The position numbers and the translations under genes are program-made. Under the pieces are notes generated by a model. The model did not search any database. It was not told the DNA's origin and worked only from the letters and a program-made list of their open reading frames with translations. DNA of 64,000 nucleotides, taken from assembly GCA_019745775.1 (NCBI GenBank), contig JAIESR010000021.1, forward strand, positions 1 to 64,000. Reading direction: 5' to 3'. Positions within the stretch are counted from its first letter, which is position 1. The number at the start of each line of letters is the position of its first letter. Shown one piece after another: positions 50,912 through 59,803 of this stretch. The stretch comes from Xanthobacteraceae bacterium (GTDB taxonomy: Bacteria > Pseudomonadota > Alphaproteobacteria > Rhizobiales > Xanthobacteraceae).

Positions 50912-52471
50912 ATGTCCGAGACCTCCCACGACAAAATTCTTATCGTCGATTTCGGCTCCCAGGTGACGCAGCTGATCGCGCGGCGCGTGCGCGAGGAGGG
51001 CGTCTATTCCGAGATCGTGCCGTTCCAGAACGCGGCCGCCGCGTTCGCGGCGATGAAGCCGCGCGGCGTGATCCTTTCCGGCGGTCCGGCCTCGGTGCTC
51101 GACGAGGGTGCGCCGCTCGCCCCGCAGGCGATTTACGATTCCGGCGTGCCGGTGCTCGGCATCTGCTACGGCGAGCAGGCGATGGCGCAGCAGCTCGGCG
51201 GCAAGGTCGAGGGCGGACACCACCGCGAATTCGGCCGCGCCGAGGTCGAGGTCACGGAGGATACGAAACTCTTCGACGGCGTCTGGAGAAAGGGCGAGAA
51301 ATATCCTGTCTGGATGAGCCATGGCGACCGGGTGACCAGGCTGCCGCCGGGTTTCAAGGCGGTCGCGACTTCGCCCAACGCGCCGATCGCGGTGATCGCC
51401 GACGAGGCGCGCAAATTCTACGCCGCGCAGTTCCATCTCGAGGTGGTGCACACGCCGCATGGCGCGGCGCTGATCCGCAATTTCGTGCGCAAGATCGTCG
51501 GCTGCGCCGGCGACTGGACCATGCGCGCGTTCCGCGAGGAGTCGATCGAGAAGATCCGCAAGCAGGTCGGCAAGGGCAGGGTGATCTGCGGGTTGTCGGG
51601 CGGCGTCGACTCTGCGGTGGCGGCGGTGCTGATCCACGAGGCGATCGGCGAGCAGCTCACCTGCGTATTCGTCGACCATGGCCTGTTGCGGCTCGGCGAG
51701 GCGGAGAAGGTCGTGACGCTGTTCCGGGACAGCTACAATATCCCGCTGGTTCACGTCGAGGCCGAAAAGCTCTTTCTCGGCGCGCTCGAAGGCGTCACCG
51801 ACCCCGAGCAGAAGCGCAAGATCATCGGCAAGCTCTTCATCGACGTGTTCGAGGACGAAGCGAAGAAAATCGGGGGCGCGGAATTTTTGGCCCAGGGCAC
51901 CCTCTATCCCGACGTGATCGAGAGCGTGTCGTTCACCGGCGGCCCCTCGGTGACCATCAAGTCGCATCACAATGTCGGCGGACTGCCCGAACGCATGAAC
52001 ATGAAGCTCGTCGAGCCGCTGCGCGAGCTGTTCAAGGACGAGGTGCGCGCGCTCGGCCGCGAGCTTGGCCTGCCTGAGGCGTTCGTCGGACGCCATCCGT
52101 TCCCGGGACCGGGGCTCGCGATCCGCTGCCCGGGCGAGATCACGCGCGAGAAGCTCGACATCCTGCGCCTCGCCGACGACATCTATATCGAAGAGATCCG
52201 CCGCGCCGGGCTCTACGACGACATCTGGCAGGCGTTCGCGGTGCTGCTGCCGGTGCGCACCGTCGGCGTCATGGGCGATTTCCGAACCTATGATTACGTG
52301 CTGGGCCTGCGGGCGGTGACGTCGACCGACGGCATGACGGCGGATTTCTATCCCTTCGACATGCGGTTCATCGGCCACGTCGCGACGCGCATCGTCAACG
52401 AGGTCAAAGGCGTCAACCGCGTGGTGTACGACGTGACCAGCAAACCGCCGGGCACGATCGAGTGGGAGTGA
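50912..52471 (+). CDS. guaA: GMP synthase (glutamine-hydrolysing)
   Basis: 519-aa amidotransferase that makes GMP from XMP, ATP and glutamine. The N-terminal class I glutaminase has C85 (GICYGEQAM) and the His-Leu-Glu triad part in QFHLEVVHT. The ATP-pyrophosphatase domain has the PP-loop [10 protein letters not shown] near residue 227, and the C-terminal dimerisation domain ends with the conserved KPPGTIEWE. The ATG at 50912 is chosen because it leads directly into the family N-terminus. It completes the guanine branch with guaB in this window. Confidence 0.97.
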   Translation: MSETSHDKILIVDFGSQVTQLIARRVREEGVYSEIVPFQNAAAAFAAMKPRGVILSGGPASVLDEGAPLAPQAIYDSGVPVLGICYGEQAMAQQLGGKVEGGHHREFGRAEVEVTEDTKLFDGVWRKGEKYPVWMSHGDRVTRLPPGFKAVATSPNAPIAVIADEARKFYAAQFHLEVVHTPHGAALIRNFVRKIVGCAGDWTMRAFREESIEKIRKQVGKGRVICGLSGGVDSAVAAVLIHEAIGEQLTCVFVDHGLLRLGEAEKVVTLFRDSYNIPLVHVEAEKLFLGALEGVTDPEQKRKIIGKLFIDVFEDEAKKIGGAEFLAQGTLYPDVIESVSFTGGPSVTIKSHHNVGGLPERMNMKLVEPLRELFKDEVRALGRELGLPEAFVGRHPFPGPGLAIRCPGEITREKLDILRLADDIYIEEIRRAGLYDDIWQAFAVLLPVRTVGVMGDFRTYDYVLGLRAVTSTDGMTADFYPFDMRFIGHVATRIVNEVKGVNRVVYDVTSKPPGTIEWE

Positions 52472-52559
52472 GGTGGTGCGCTTCGATTGGCTTGCGGGAC
52501 GCCAAATCGACAGTTTCACGATCATGCTGTTCAAGACCCCGTTTGCATGCGGGGCGAAG

Positions 52560-54248
52560 ATGATGAAAGCCAACGACGAGCCTCGCTTCGACATAGATGT
52601 CCTGCGCAAGTACGCAGGTGACAAGGTATTCGCGCGCGGTCGGGAGTATTTCAACGACGGCCAGGTGCAGATATTGTTGGTCGAACCCAAGCGCGTCGTC
52701 GCACAGGTCGCGGGAACGGAAGATTACCGCACCTTTCTCACGGGCCGCGGAAAGTCGATCGACGGCGAGTGTTCCTGCCCCGCCTTCGAAGATTGGGGAT
52801 TCTGTAAGCACATGGTCGCGGTAGCGCTGACCGTCAACGCCATGGGGCGAGATGCGGAGGCTGAGGGCGCCGGCGCGCTCGCGCGCATTCGAGAGCATCT
52901 TAAGAGAAAAGGCGTTGACGCCCTTGTCGAAATGGTCATGACGTTGGCCGACCGGGACCCGACCTTGTTGCGCAAGCTCGACGTGGCCGCTGCAACCGGG
53001 CATGGCGATGACAAGGCGATTGAGGCGCGTCTGGGTAAGGCGATCGATCGGGCGGTCAGAACGACTCGATATGTCGAGTATGGTGAGGCAGGCGACTGGG
53101 CGGCCCACGTCGACGAGGTGCTGGACACGATTGCAGAACTCGCCTCGAACGGGCGCGCCGCGGTGGCACTGAAGCTCGTAAACCGAGCCATGCAAGGGAT
53201 TGAGCAGGCAATCGGGAGCATCGATGACTCCGATGGCGATTGCAGCGCACTGTTGGAGCGCGCAGGTGAAATCCATCGTGATGCCGTCCTGGAGGTGCGT
53301 CCAGAGCCTGTACAATTGGCTCGCGAGCTCTTTGCCCGCGCAATGAATGATGAATATGGCGTGTTCGGCAGGGTTGTTTCCGCTTATGCCGACGCGCTCG
53401 GCGAAACAGGGCTTGCCGAGTATCGCCGACTTGCGACCGAGGCCTGGGAAAAGTTGCCGCCGCGCACGGGCAAAGGGAAAAGCCGCGACACGACGCCCGA
53501 GCTCGACTATTTCGGGTTAATGCGAATCCTCGACTATTTCGCGGAGCGCGATGGCGATGTCGATGCACGCATCGCTTTGCGCGCCAAGGATCTCTCCTCG
53601 CCGTGGGCCTACCTGCAACTTGCGGAATTCTGCTTGGCGCAGGGCCGGAAGGAGGAGGCCCTCCGGCGCGCTGAGGAGGGGCTTTGGGTGTTCGAGGACA
53701 GTGGGCCAGACGTACGTCTCGTGCTGTTCACGGCCAAGCTTCTCATCGGCGTTGACCGCAAGCAGGACGCCGAGGCGCATCTGTGGCGCGCCTTCGAAAC
53801 TGCGCCCTCGATCGAGCTGTACGAACGGCTTCGCAAGCTGGCGCCGAAATCGGCATGCGAACGTGCTGTCGCATTCCTGGAGGCCAGAACGAAAAGAGGG
53901 GAGCGCGTCTACTGGTTTTCCCGTTCCGACTTGCTGATCGAGATACTCATTCGCGAGAAAAAGTTCGACGCGGCTTGGGCGGCGGTCCACAAGCACAAAG
54001 CTTCAATCAATGTGAGGCTGACGCTTGCCGGAAAGACCAGTGCGACACGCCCGCGCGACGCGCTCGCCGTTTACAGCGAGCGCGTCGAGCAATTGGCGAA
54101 CGGCGGCGGCAACACGGCTTACGAGGAAGCCGCAAAGCTTATCGGCCTCATGGCCCCCCTACAGACCGAAACCGAACGGAAAACTTATGTTGCAACTCTC
54201 AAGGCGCGTCATGGACGCAAGCGGAATTTCATGAAGCTCATGAGCTAG
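52560..54248 (+). CDS. SWIM zinc-finger protein with helical repeat region
   Basis: 562-aa protein. The SWIM zinc site is C71-x-C73...C82-x-H84 (CSCPAFEDWGFCKH), a fold used for DNA or protein binding. The rest is all-helical, with TPR-like stretches (YLQLAEFCLAQGRKEEALRRAEEGLWVFED). The ATG at 52560 is chosen because conservation begins there, with a weak GCGAAG ribosome site; in-frame starts exist back to 52473. It follows guaA closely, but its codon use is less GC-biased, suggesting later acquisition. The function is unknown; related SWIM proteins occur with AAA or helicase partners, none of which is nearby. Confidence 0.75.
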   Translation: MMKANDEPRFDIDVLRKYAGDKVFARGREYFNDGQVQILLVEPKRVVAQVAGTEDYRTFLTGRGKSIDGECSCPAFEDWGFCKHMVAVALTVNAMGRDAEAEGAGALARIREHLKRKGVDALVEMVMTLADRDPTLLRKLDVAAATGHGDDKAIEARLGKAIDRAVRTTRYVEYGEAGDWAAHVDEVLDTIAELASNGRAAVALKLVNRAMQGIEQAIGSIDDSDGDCSALLERAGEIHRDAVLEVRPEPVQLARELFARAMNDEYGVFGRVVSAYADALGETGLAEYRRLATEAWEKLPPRTGKGKSRDTTPELDYFGLMRILDYFAERDGDVDARIALRAKDLSSPWAYLQLAEFCLAQGRKEEALRRAEEGLWVFEDSGPDVRLVLFTAKLLIGVDRKQDAEAHLWRAFETAPSIELYERLRKLAPKSACERAVAFLEARTKRGERVYWFSRSDLLIEILIREKKFDAAWAAVHKHKASINVRLTLAGKTSATRPRDALAVYSERVEQLANGGGNTAYEEAAKLIGLMAPLQTETERKTYVATLKARHGRKRNFMKLMS

Positions 54249-54276
54249 CACCGTGCGCCGAGTCGAGATCGAGGAA

Positions 54277-55251
54277 CTATTGCTCGGGCTTGTAACCCGA
54301 CCTGGCGATGATCGGCCCCCAGTATTCGAGATCGGACTTCTGGATATCGCGAAGCTGGGCGGGCGTGGTGGCGGTGGCAACCAGTCCGAGCGTCAGCAGC
54401 CGCTCCCGCGCCTGCGCAGGCCGCAGCATCTCGGCAATCGCCGCGGCGATCCGATCGGCCATATCCCCGGGCGTTTTGGCCGGGGCATAGAGCGCGTACC
54501 AGCTCACCCCCTCGATCGCAAAGCCTGCCTCTTTGAACGTGGGAACGCCGGGCACGACCTGCGAGCGTTGCCGGTCCGTGGTCGCCAGGATCCGAACTGT
54601 GCCGTTGCGGTGGTGTTCCGCAAGATCGGACGTCGAGGAGATGGCAACCGGCAGATGGCCGCTGACGAGATCGGTGATCGCCGCCGCCGAGCCGCGGTAG
54701 CTGACGTGGGTCAGGTCGAGACCGGCGATCCGGCCGAATTCAACGCCGAAGAAATGCGGCAGCGTGCCGGGGCTCGGCGAGCCATAGGTGCCCTTTCCCG
54801 GGTTGGCCTTGATCCACGCAATCAACTCCGTCAGCGATGTCGCCGGCACGCTGCGGGCGACCGCGAGTGCGAAGTCGAACGTGGCAACTTGCGAGATCGG
54901 GGTGAAGTCGGCGACCGGGTCGTATCCGAGCTTGTCGTAGACATGAGGATAGACCGACATCGGAGCGATCGGCACCATCAACAGCGTCGATCCGTCAGGC
55001 GCAGCAGCCTTCACGGCCTGAACTCCGAGCCGGCCGCCGGCACCGGTTCGGTTCTCGACGATGTATTGCCGCCCCGTTGCCTGGCGGAGGTTTTCGGCCA
55101 CCAGGCGGGTCAACGCGTCGCCCTGTCCGCCGGCGGCGAACGGGAAGACGATGCGGCCGACCGAGCGATCAGGCTGGGCGCCGGCGGCGCCGGGGTGGGA
55201 TGCTGCCAAGGCCAGAATAAGCACCGCCCGCACGCAGAACTTCAGAGCCAT
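54277..55251 (-). CDS. TctC/Bug family periplasmic receptor, orphan
   Basis: 324-aa receptor with a Sec leader ending near GAAGAQ and the Bug opening VGRIVFPFAAGGQGDALTRLVAENLRQ. YIVENRTGAGGRLGVQAVKAAAPDG follows, the usual ligand-loop sequence. It lies 49 bp downstream of a glutathione transferase gene on the same strand, so the two may be cotranscribed. No tctA/tctB is present. It is the fourth TctC-type receptor in the window. Confidence 0.88.
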   Translation of the reverse strand: MALKFCVRAVLILALAASHPGAAGAQPDRSVGRIVFPFAAGGQGDALTRLVAENLRQATGRQYIVENRTGAGGRLGVQAVKAAAPDGSTLLMVPIAPMSVYPHVYDKLGYDPVADFTPISQVATFDFALAVARSVPATSLTELIAWIKANPGKGTYGSPSPGTLPHFFGVEFGRIAGLDLTHVSYRGSAAAITDLVSGHLPVAISSTSDLAEHHRNGTVRILATTDRQRSQVVPGVPTFKEAGFAIEGVSWYALYAPAKTPGDMADRIAAAIAEMLRPAQARERLLTLGLVATATTPAQLRDIQKSDLEYWGPIIARSGYKPEQ

Positions 55252-55299
55252 GAGCGCGATCCTTTCGCGGTTTGGCCGCTTGCCGGCTGCGATCTCGCG

Positions 55300-56103
55300 T
55301 CATGCCGCCAGCAGCCGTTTGACCTCCGGCCAGCTCTGCGCGCCGAACGTCCTGAGGTCGTTGGTCAGGTCGGGCGGGCACCAATCCCGCAGGGCCGGCT
55401 GGTAGGCCGGCCGCGCCTTGATGCGCTCGAACCAATCGGTGACCCGCGGTCGCTGCGCCGTCCACATCTCGGACATGCTCAGCATATCGAGCCGGGTCAC
55501 GTAAGGGGTCATCGCGATATCGGCGAGAGACATCGTGTCGCCGGCCAGCCACGGGCTCTGTTGCAACTGGCCCTCCATTTTCGCCAGGAAGCCATCATAG
55601 AGCTTGAATGCTCGTTCGATCCGGGGCGCCTTGAAACCCTCCGTGACGATCACTTTCTTGCGCTCGTGCCATTCGGGCGTGACCGAGATCGGCGGCGTGC
55701 TGGCGAGGAACTTGGCGAGGCCGTCCGGTCCCAGCCGCGCGATCGTATGGCGGTGCGAGGATGCGAAAGTGATTTCTGCGCACATGGGGTGCAGCAACTC
55801 GTCGACCGCCTTGGTCCACAGCCGCATCTCCGCGCGCCCGCGCGCATCGGCGGGCTTCAGGGGCGGCTCGGGAAAGATTTCGTCGAGGTACTCGCAGATG
55901 ACGGTCGACTCGACGATCGTGTACCCGTCATGAACGAGGGTTGGGACGACGGCCTTCGGATTGCGCTTCATGTACTCCGGATCGAACTGCTCGCCCTTGA
56001 GAATGTCGATGTAGTGTCCCTTCCATTCGAGACGTTTCTCACCCAGCGCCAGGCGGACCTTGGCGGCGCAGACAGACGACCCGTGGTGAAAAAGTTCGAG
56101 CAT
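55300..56103 (-). CDS. Glutathione S-transferase family protein
   Basis: 267-aa two-domain GST. The thioredoxin-like N-domain has LFHHGSSVCAAKVRLALGEK at the start, with S9, S10 and C12 as possible catalytic residues, then NPKAVVPTLVHDGYTIVESTVICEYLD with the cis-Pro and Glu-Ser glutathione contacts. The helical C-domain is longer than in most bacterial GSTs. AGGGAG precedes the ATG at 56103. The tctC gene follows directly, so conjugation or isomerisation of the imported compound is a reasonable guess. Confidence 0.88.
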   Translation of the reverse strand: MLELFHHGSSVCAAKVRLALGEKRLEWKGHYIDILKGEQFDPEYMKRNPKAVVPTLVHDGYTIVESTVICEYLDEIFPEPPLKPADARGRAEMRLWTKAVDELLHPMCAEITFASSHRHTIARLGPDGLAKFLASTPPISVTPEWHERKKVIVTEGFKAPRIERAFKLYDGFLAKMEGQLQQSPWLAGDTMSLADIAMTPYVTRLDMLSMSEMWTAQRPRVTDWFERIKARPAYQPALRDWCPPDLTNDLRTFGAQSWPEVKRLLAA

Positions 56104-56216
56104 GGGCGTTCTCCCTGTCGCGTGTCGGCTAGTCTAGCGCGCCTCGGCGACGGCAGCGCGTTGATCATCGCGCCGGCCTGTGCGACCGATTGTAGCCACA
56201 CTTGGGATCAGAAGAC

Positions 56217-56570
56217 ATGCCCGTCACCATCTACGGCATCAAGAACTGCGACACCATGAAGAAGGCGCGCGCCTGGCTCGACAAGGCGGGGGTGGCCTAC
56301 GACTTCCATGACTACAAGACATCGGGGATCGATCGCGAGCGGCTGGAGCGCTGGGAGAAGAAGGTCGGCTGGGAGACGCTGCTCAACCGTGCCGGTCAGA
56401 CTTTCCGCAAGCTGCCTGACAAGGACAAGAACGTGAGCGACGCCAGGACCGCGATCGCGCTGATGCTCAAGCAGCCGTCGATGATCAAACGGCCGGTGCT
56501 CGATCTCGGCCGCGACCGGCTCTTGGTCGGCTTCAAGCCCGAGTTCTACAAGGACGCCATTCGTGGTTAG
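56217..56570 (+). CDS. ArsC-like reductase of the YffB/Spx group
   Basis: 117-aa thioredoxin-fold protein. IYGIKNCDTMKKARAWL puts the active cysteine at residue 11, and the WETLLNRAGQTFRKLPDKDK and KRPVLDLGRDRLLVGF segments are typical of YffB-like ArsC-family reductases. The arginine residues that bind arsenate in true ArsC are not all apparent, so arsenate reduction is doubtful. The start is ATG 56217; a TTG at 56202 is also in frame. Its stop is one base from the dsbB stop on the other strand. Confidence 0.85.
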   Translation: MPVTIYGIKNCDTMKKARAWLDKAGVAYDFHDYKTSGIDRERLERWEKKVGWETLLNRAGQTFRKLPDKDKNVSDARTAIALMLKQPSMIKRPVLDLGRDRLLVGFKPEFYKDAIRG

Positions 56571-56571
56571 T

Positions 56572-57126
56572 TCACAAGCGGCGCTTGAGCAGCTCGTAGT
56601 CGACCGGATTGTCGGGGCAGGCACCCAACCCGCATTCGACGAGGGTCGAGAGGACGTTGGCTGCGGTCAGCGCGATCACGAGCCAGACCGCGACGCGCGC
56701 AAACGTGCCGGCCTTCGGCTGGGTCGTATCGTCGGATTTGAACTGGCTGTCGAACAGCAGGACCGCCGCGATGGCGACGCTCGCGATGCAGAAGCCGATC
56801 AGCGCCCACGTGTAGTAGTGATAGCCGAACAGCGCCGAGCCGAAGCCGGGATCGCCGGGCATGATGTGCAACAGCACCTGGCGCGTCGCGAACGCCGCGC
56901 CGGCGAGCGCCGCCAGCAGCGACATCGCATAGTGGCTCGGCCGTGGACCGTGACGGATGTTGAGGATCGGGCCGATCGCCAGCAGCGCAAACTGGATGCG
57001 TTGCAGGAGGCACAGCGGGCAGGGGAGCTCGTGCCGCAGGAATTGCGCCGCGAACGCGGCCGCGAGGACAAAAGCGATGGCGTAGAGGCCGAGGGCATTG
57101 AGCGTGACGGCAAACGACCGCGACAT
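56572..57126 (-). CDS. dsbB: Disulfide bond formation protein B
   Basis: 184-aa inner-membrane protein that reoxidises periplasmic DsbA and passes electrons to quinones. Four helices, the first redox pair C36-P-L-C39 in ELPCPLCLLQRIQF, and a second periplasmic cysteine pair in VECGLGACPDN near residue 165. The ATG at 57126 has GAGG upstream. A 52-aa DUF5993-like gene starts 166 bp upstream and ends seven bases before it, so they form an operon. Confidence 0.9.
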   Translation of the reverse strand: MSRSFAVTLNALGLYAIAFVLAAAFAAQFLRHELPCPLCLLQRIQFALLAIGPILNIRHGPRPSHYAMSLLAALAGAAFATRQVLLHIMPGDPGFGSALFGYHYYTWALIGFCIASVAIAAVLLFDSQFKSDDTTQPKAGTFARVAVWLVIALTAANVLSTLVECGLGACPDNPVDYELLKRRL

Positions 57127-57133
57127 ATGTGCC

Positions 57134-57292
57134 TCAGAATGAAAGCTTGAGCACGTCGGTGGCGTGATGCAGATAGGTTGCGACACTGGCTGCGAGCGTT
57201 GCGCCGAACAGCACGAGCGCCACCGTTCGCGTCCCGCGCCATGCGGCCACGAGTACGACGGTGACGGCCAGAAACAGCGCGGCGAATTCCAT
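57134..57292 (-). CDS. Very small membrane protein next to dsbB (DUF5993-like)
   Basis: 52-aa protein (opening MEFAALFLAVTVVLVAAWRG, ending HHATDVLKLSF) with two short hydrophobic helices. The HHATDxLxLSF end and a position directly upstream of dsbB match the DUF5993 family of alpha- and betaproteobacteria. GGAGG lies six bases before the ATG at 57290-57292. Its stop is seven bases from the dsbB start, so it is coupled to dsbB and may assist electron transfer or stability. The function is unproven. Confidence 0.7.
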   Translation of the reverse strand: MEFAALFLAVTVVLVAAWRGTRTVALVLFGATLAASVATYLHHATDVLKLSF

Positions 57293-57421
57293 CGAAGCCT
57301 CCAAGTCGTGGAATCAGGGGCATTCTAATCCGGATTGACGCCTTTATCATCAGGCGGCATGGCTACCACCCACCTGAAAACGCCCAAGCACGTATAAGTT
57401 TGAACAACAAGGATCGGATCA

Positions 57422-58198
57422 ATGGACATTTCGCTTTCCGGCCATTCGGCCATTGTCACCGGCGGCTCAAAAGGGCTCGGCTACGCCATCGCGATGCAGT
57501 TTGCGCAATCCGGCGCCGACGTCGCCATCGCCGCGCGCGGGCGCCAGGCGCTCGACAAGGCGGTGAAGGACGTGCAGGCGGTCGCGAAGGGCAAGGTCAT
57601 CGGCGTGACCGGCGACGTGGGGGTGCCGGCCGACATCAAGAAAATCTACGACGAGGCGGTCAAGGCATTCGGCAAGGTCGACATCGTCGTCAACAACGCG
57701 GGCACGTCGCGCAACGGCAAGTTCGAAGAGATCACCGACGAGGTCTGGCGCGAGGACATCGACCAGAAGGTGTTTGCCGCGATCCGGCTGACGCGGCTCG
57801 CCTGGCCCGCCATGAAGGAACGCAAGTGGGGGCGCGTCATCAACGTGCTCAATATCGGCTCGAAGGCGCCGCGCGCGGGCTCGGCGCCGACCACGATCTC
57901 CCGCGCCGCCGGTGCGGCGCTCACCAAGGTGCTCTCGCACGAGGGCGCGCCGCACGGCATCCTGGTCAATGCCATGCTGGTCGGCTTCATCGAGTCCGAC
58001 CAGCACGTGCAGCGCGCGGCGAAGGAGGGGATTCCGCTTGCCGAATACGTCGGCAAGCGCGCGAAGGACATTCCGCTGCGCCGCATCGGCAGGGCCGAGG
58101 AATTCGCAAACCTCGCCTGCTTCCTCGCCTCCGACGCCGCGTCCTACATCACCGGAACCGCCATCAATGTCGACGGCGGCCATTCGCCGGTGATGTAG
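57422..58198 (+). CDS. SDR family oxidoreductase with altered catalytic residues
   Basis: 258-aa short-chain dehydrogenase fold. NAD(P)-binding TGGSKGLG lies at residues 13-20, VNNAG near 90-94, and the C-terminal SYITGTAINVDGGHS is typical. The active-site region reads SAPTTISRAAGAAL: the usual Tyr and Lys of YxxxK appear replaced by T157 and R161, although S147 in LNIGS could fill the serine position. The enzyme may be inactive, use another base, or bind ligand only. AAGGATCGG precedes the ATG. Neighbours do not reveal a pathway. Confidence 0.8.
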   Translation: MDISLSGHSAIVTGGSKGLGYAIAMQFAQSGADVAIAARGRQALDKAVKDVQAVAKGKVIGVTGDVGVPADIKKIYDEAVKAFGKVDIVVNNAGTSRNGKFEEITDEVWREDIDQKVFAAIRLTRLAWPAMKERKWGRVINVLNIGSKAPRAGSAPTTISRAAGAALTKVLSHEGAPHGILVNAMLVGFIESDQHVQRAAKEGIPLAEYVGKRAKDIPLRRIGRAEEFANLACFLASDAASYITGTAINVDGGHSPVM

Positions 58199-58218
58199 CG
58201 CTTCTTGGGAGAAAGTGC

Positions 58219-59583
58219 TCAGTATCGTGCGCCCGGCGCCGCCGGGTTCGAATCGAGCTGCCGCAGGAACTTGCGTTGCTCGCCCCGGGCGGCGGCCGAC
58301 GGCGCCGGCGCGGCGACGATGCCGTCATATTGGTTCTTGAGGTATTGCAGCCGGTTGGAGAGCGGCGCATAGGCGGCCTGGGCATCGATCTCCTGGACGT
58401 TCTGCGAAAACAGCGCCCGCGCTTCGCCATGGCGGCCCTGGTCGCGCAACGCGATAGCGGCGGCGGTTCGCGCCCGCACGCTCTGCTCGATCACCGACTC
58501 GATCACGGTGTTGTCGCGGCTCGCCGCGATTTCCGTAGCGGATTGGCTGAAGCGCGCGCGGACGGGCGCTTCGATTGACCGGCGTGAGCCATCCTGCGGC
58601 GCGGTATAGGTGACGCGCACACGGCCCAGATCGGCGTCGCCACTGGCGGCGGCGTCGGCGGCGCTCTGGTCGATTTCGACCTCCATCAGCAGGTAGTGCT
58701 CGGTTGCCGCATAGATCTGGTTGAGCTGGAACTGCGCGGTCTGCCCGTCGATCCTGGCATCGCGGCTCAGCCCACGCACCACCCGCACGCCGGGCAAGAG
58801 ATCGACGTCGATCGAGACGGTCTGCGCGCACGACGCCAGCACGTCGTCGAACTCCTTGTTGAACACCTGGATCAGGTCGGTCGAGTCCCCGACGAAGCTG
58901 TGATTGCCGTCGCTTGCGCGCGCGAGCTGGAGCATCAGGTCTTCGTTGTATTGCAGGCCGATCCCGATGGTGCTGACCGAGATTCCCTGCTGGAGCAGCT
59001 CGCGGCCGAGCTTGGCGAATTCCTCCGGCCGCCGCGGACCGACATTGGCCTGGCCGTCCGACAGGAGCACGACCCGGTTGAGCCGGCGCGCCTCGAGATG
59101 GTGCTTCACCTGCGCGGCGCCTTCGATCACGCCGCCGTGGATCGCGGTCTGGCCGCGGGCGGTCACCTGCCGGATGCGATCGATGAAGGCGGCATGGTCG
59201 TCGACCGGCTGCGCCTGCACCAGGACGTCGATCTTATCGTCGAAGACGACGACCGAGGCGATGTCGTTCTTGTCGAGACGGCGGATGGCGGCGGCCGCGG
59301 CCTCACGCGCCTGTACGATCCGCGCGCCCTCCATCGAGCCGGAGCGGTCGATCACGAACGCGACGTTGACCGGCGTGCGCTCGGCCGGCTTGCGTTCGCA
59401 GCCGTTGAGACCGACGCGCAGGTAGTTCTTTTGTTTCTCGCCGCCCTTCATCACGCCTTGGGCGAAACGCGCTTCGAGATTGATCGGCTTCTCGGCGCGG
59501 GCCGGATGGTTCGAAATGGCGGCAACGGCAGCGACGCACGCGCAGGACAACATTGCGCGGAACGGAAATGTCGCGCGGATCAT
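58219..59583 (-). CDS. Secreted von Willebrand factor type A domain protein
   Basis: 454-aa exported protein. The signal peptide spans residues 1-30 (cleavage near HPARA). The VWA domain holds the metal-dependent adhesion site D79-x-S81-x-S83 (IDRSGSMEG), with further parts in GQTAIHGG and LLSDGQANVG. A beta-rich region and a short helical tail follow. GAGGGAGGG precedes the ATG. The layout resembles YfbK-like proteins. It is convergent with the SDR gene, and no MoxR ATPase is adjacent. Confidence 0.83.
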   Translation of the reverse strand: MIRATFPFRAMLSCACVAAVAAISNHPARAEKPINLEARFAQGVMKGGEKQKNYLRVGLNGCERKPAERTPVNVAFVIDRSGSMEGARIVQAREAAAAAIRRLDKNDIASVVVFDDKIDVLVQAQPVDDHAAFIDRIRQVTARGQTAIHGGVIEGAAQVKHHLEARRLNRVVLLSDGQANVGPRRPEEFAKLGRELLQQGISVSTIGIGLQYNEDLMLQLARASDGNHSFVGDSTDLIQVFNKEFDDVLASCAQTVSIDVDLLPGVRVVRGLSRDARIDGQTAQFQLNQIYAATEHYLLMEVEIDQSAADAAASGDADLGRVRVTYTAPQDGSRRSIEAPVRARFSQSATEIAASRDNTVIESVIEQSVRARTAAAIALRDQGRHGEARALFSQNVQEIDAQAAYAPLSNRLQYLKNQYDGIVAAPAPSAAARGEQRKFLRQLDSNPAAPGARY

Positions 59584-59803
59584 CGGAAGTCCCTCCCTCG
59601 AATCCGCCCCTGTGGTCAGGGTTCCCCCGCGTGCGGGCAAAATTGCGGTGGAAGGGTGTCGCGTCCGCGCCGGCGTGCGGGAAAGTTTCGGGCGGTCGCG
59701 ATGCCGGGCTGTTCAGACGGCTATTGCTTCCGCAAAGCGGTCAAGCAAACTGAGGCCAATAACGATCGCGGCAATTTCAACGGCCGCACAAGGGAGGGTG
59801 CCA

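Noticed and set aside
50843-52690. 615-codon open frame opposite guaA
   Set aside because: Antisense to guaA with no recognisable domain; produced by GC-rich codon bias.
56217-56570. Arsenate resistance gene
   Set aside because: It belongs to the YffB/Spx side of the ArsC family, and no arsenite efflux or ArsR gene is near.
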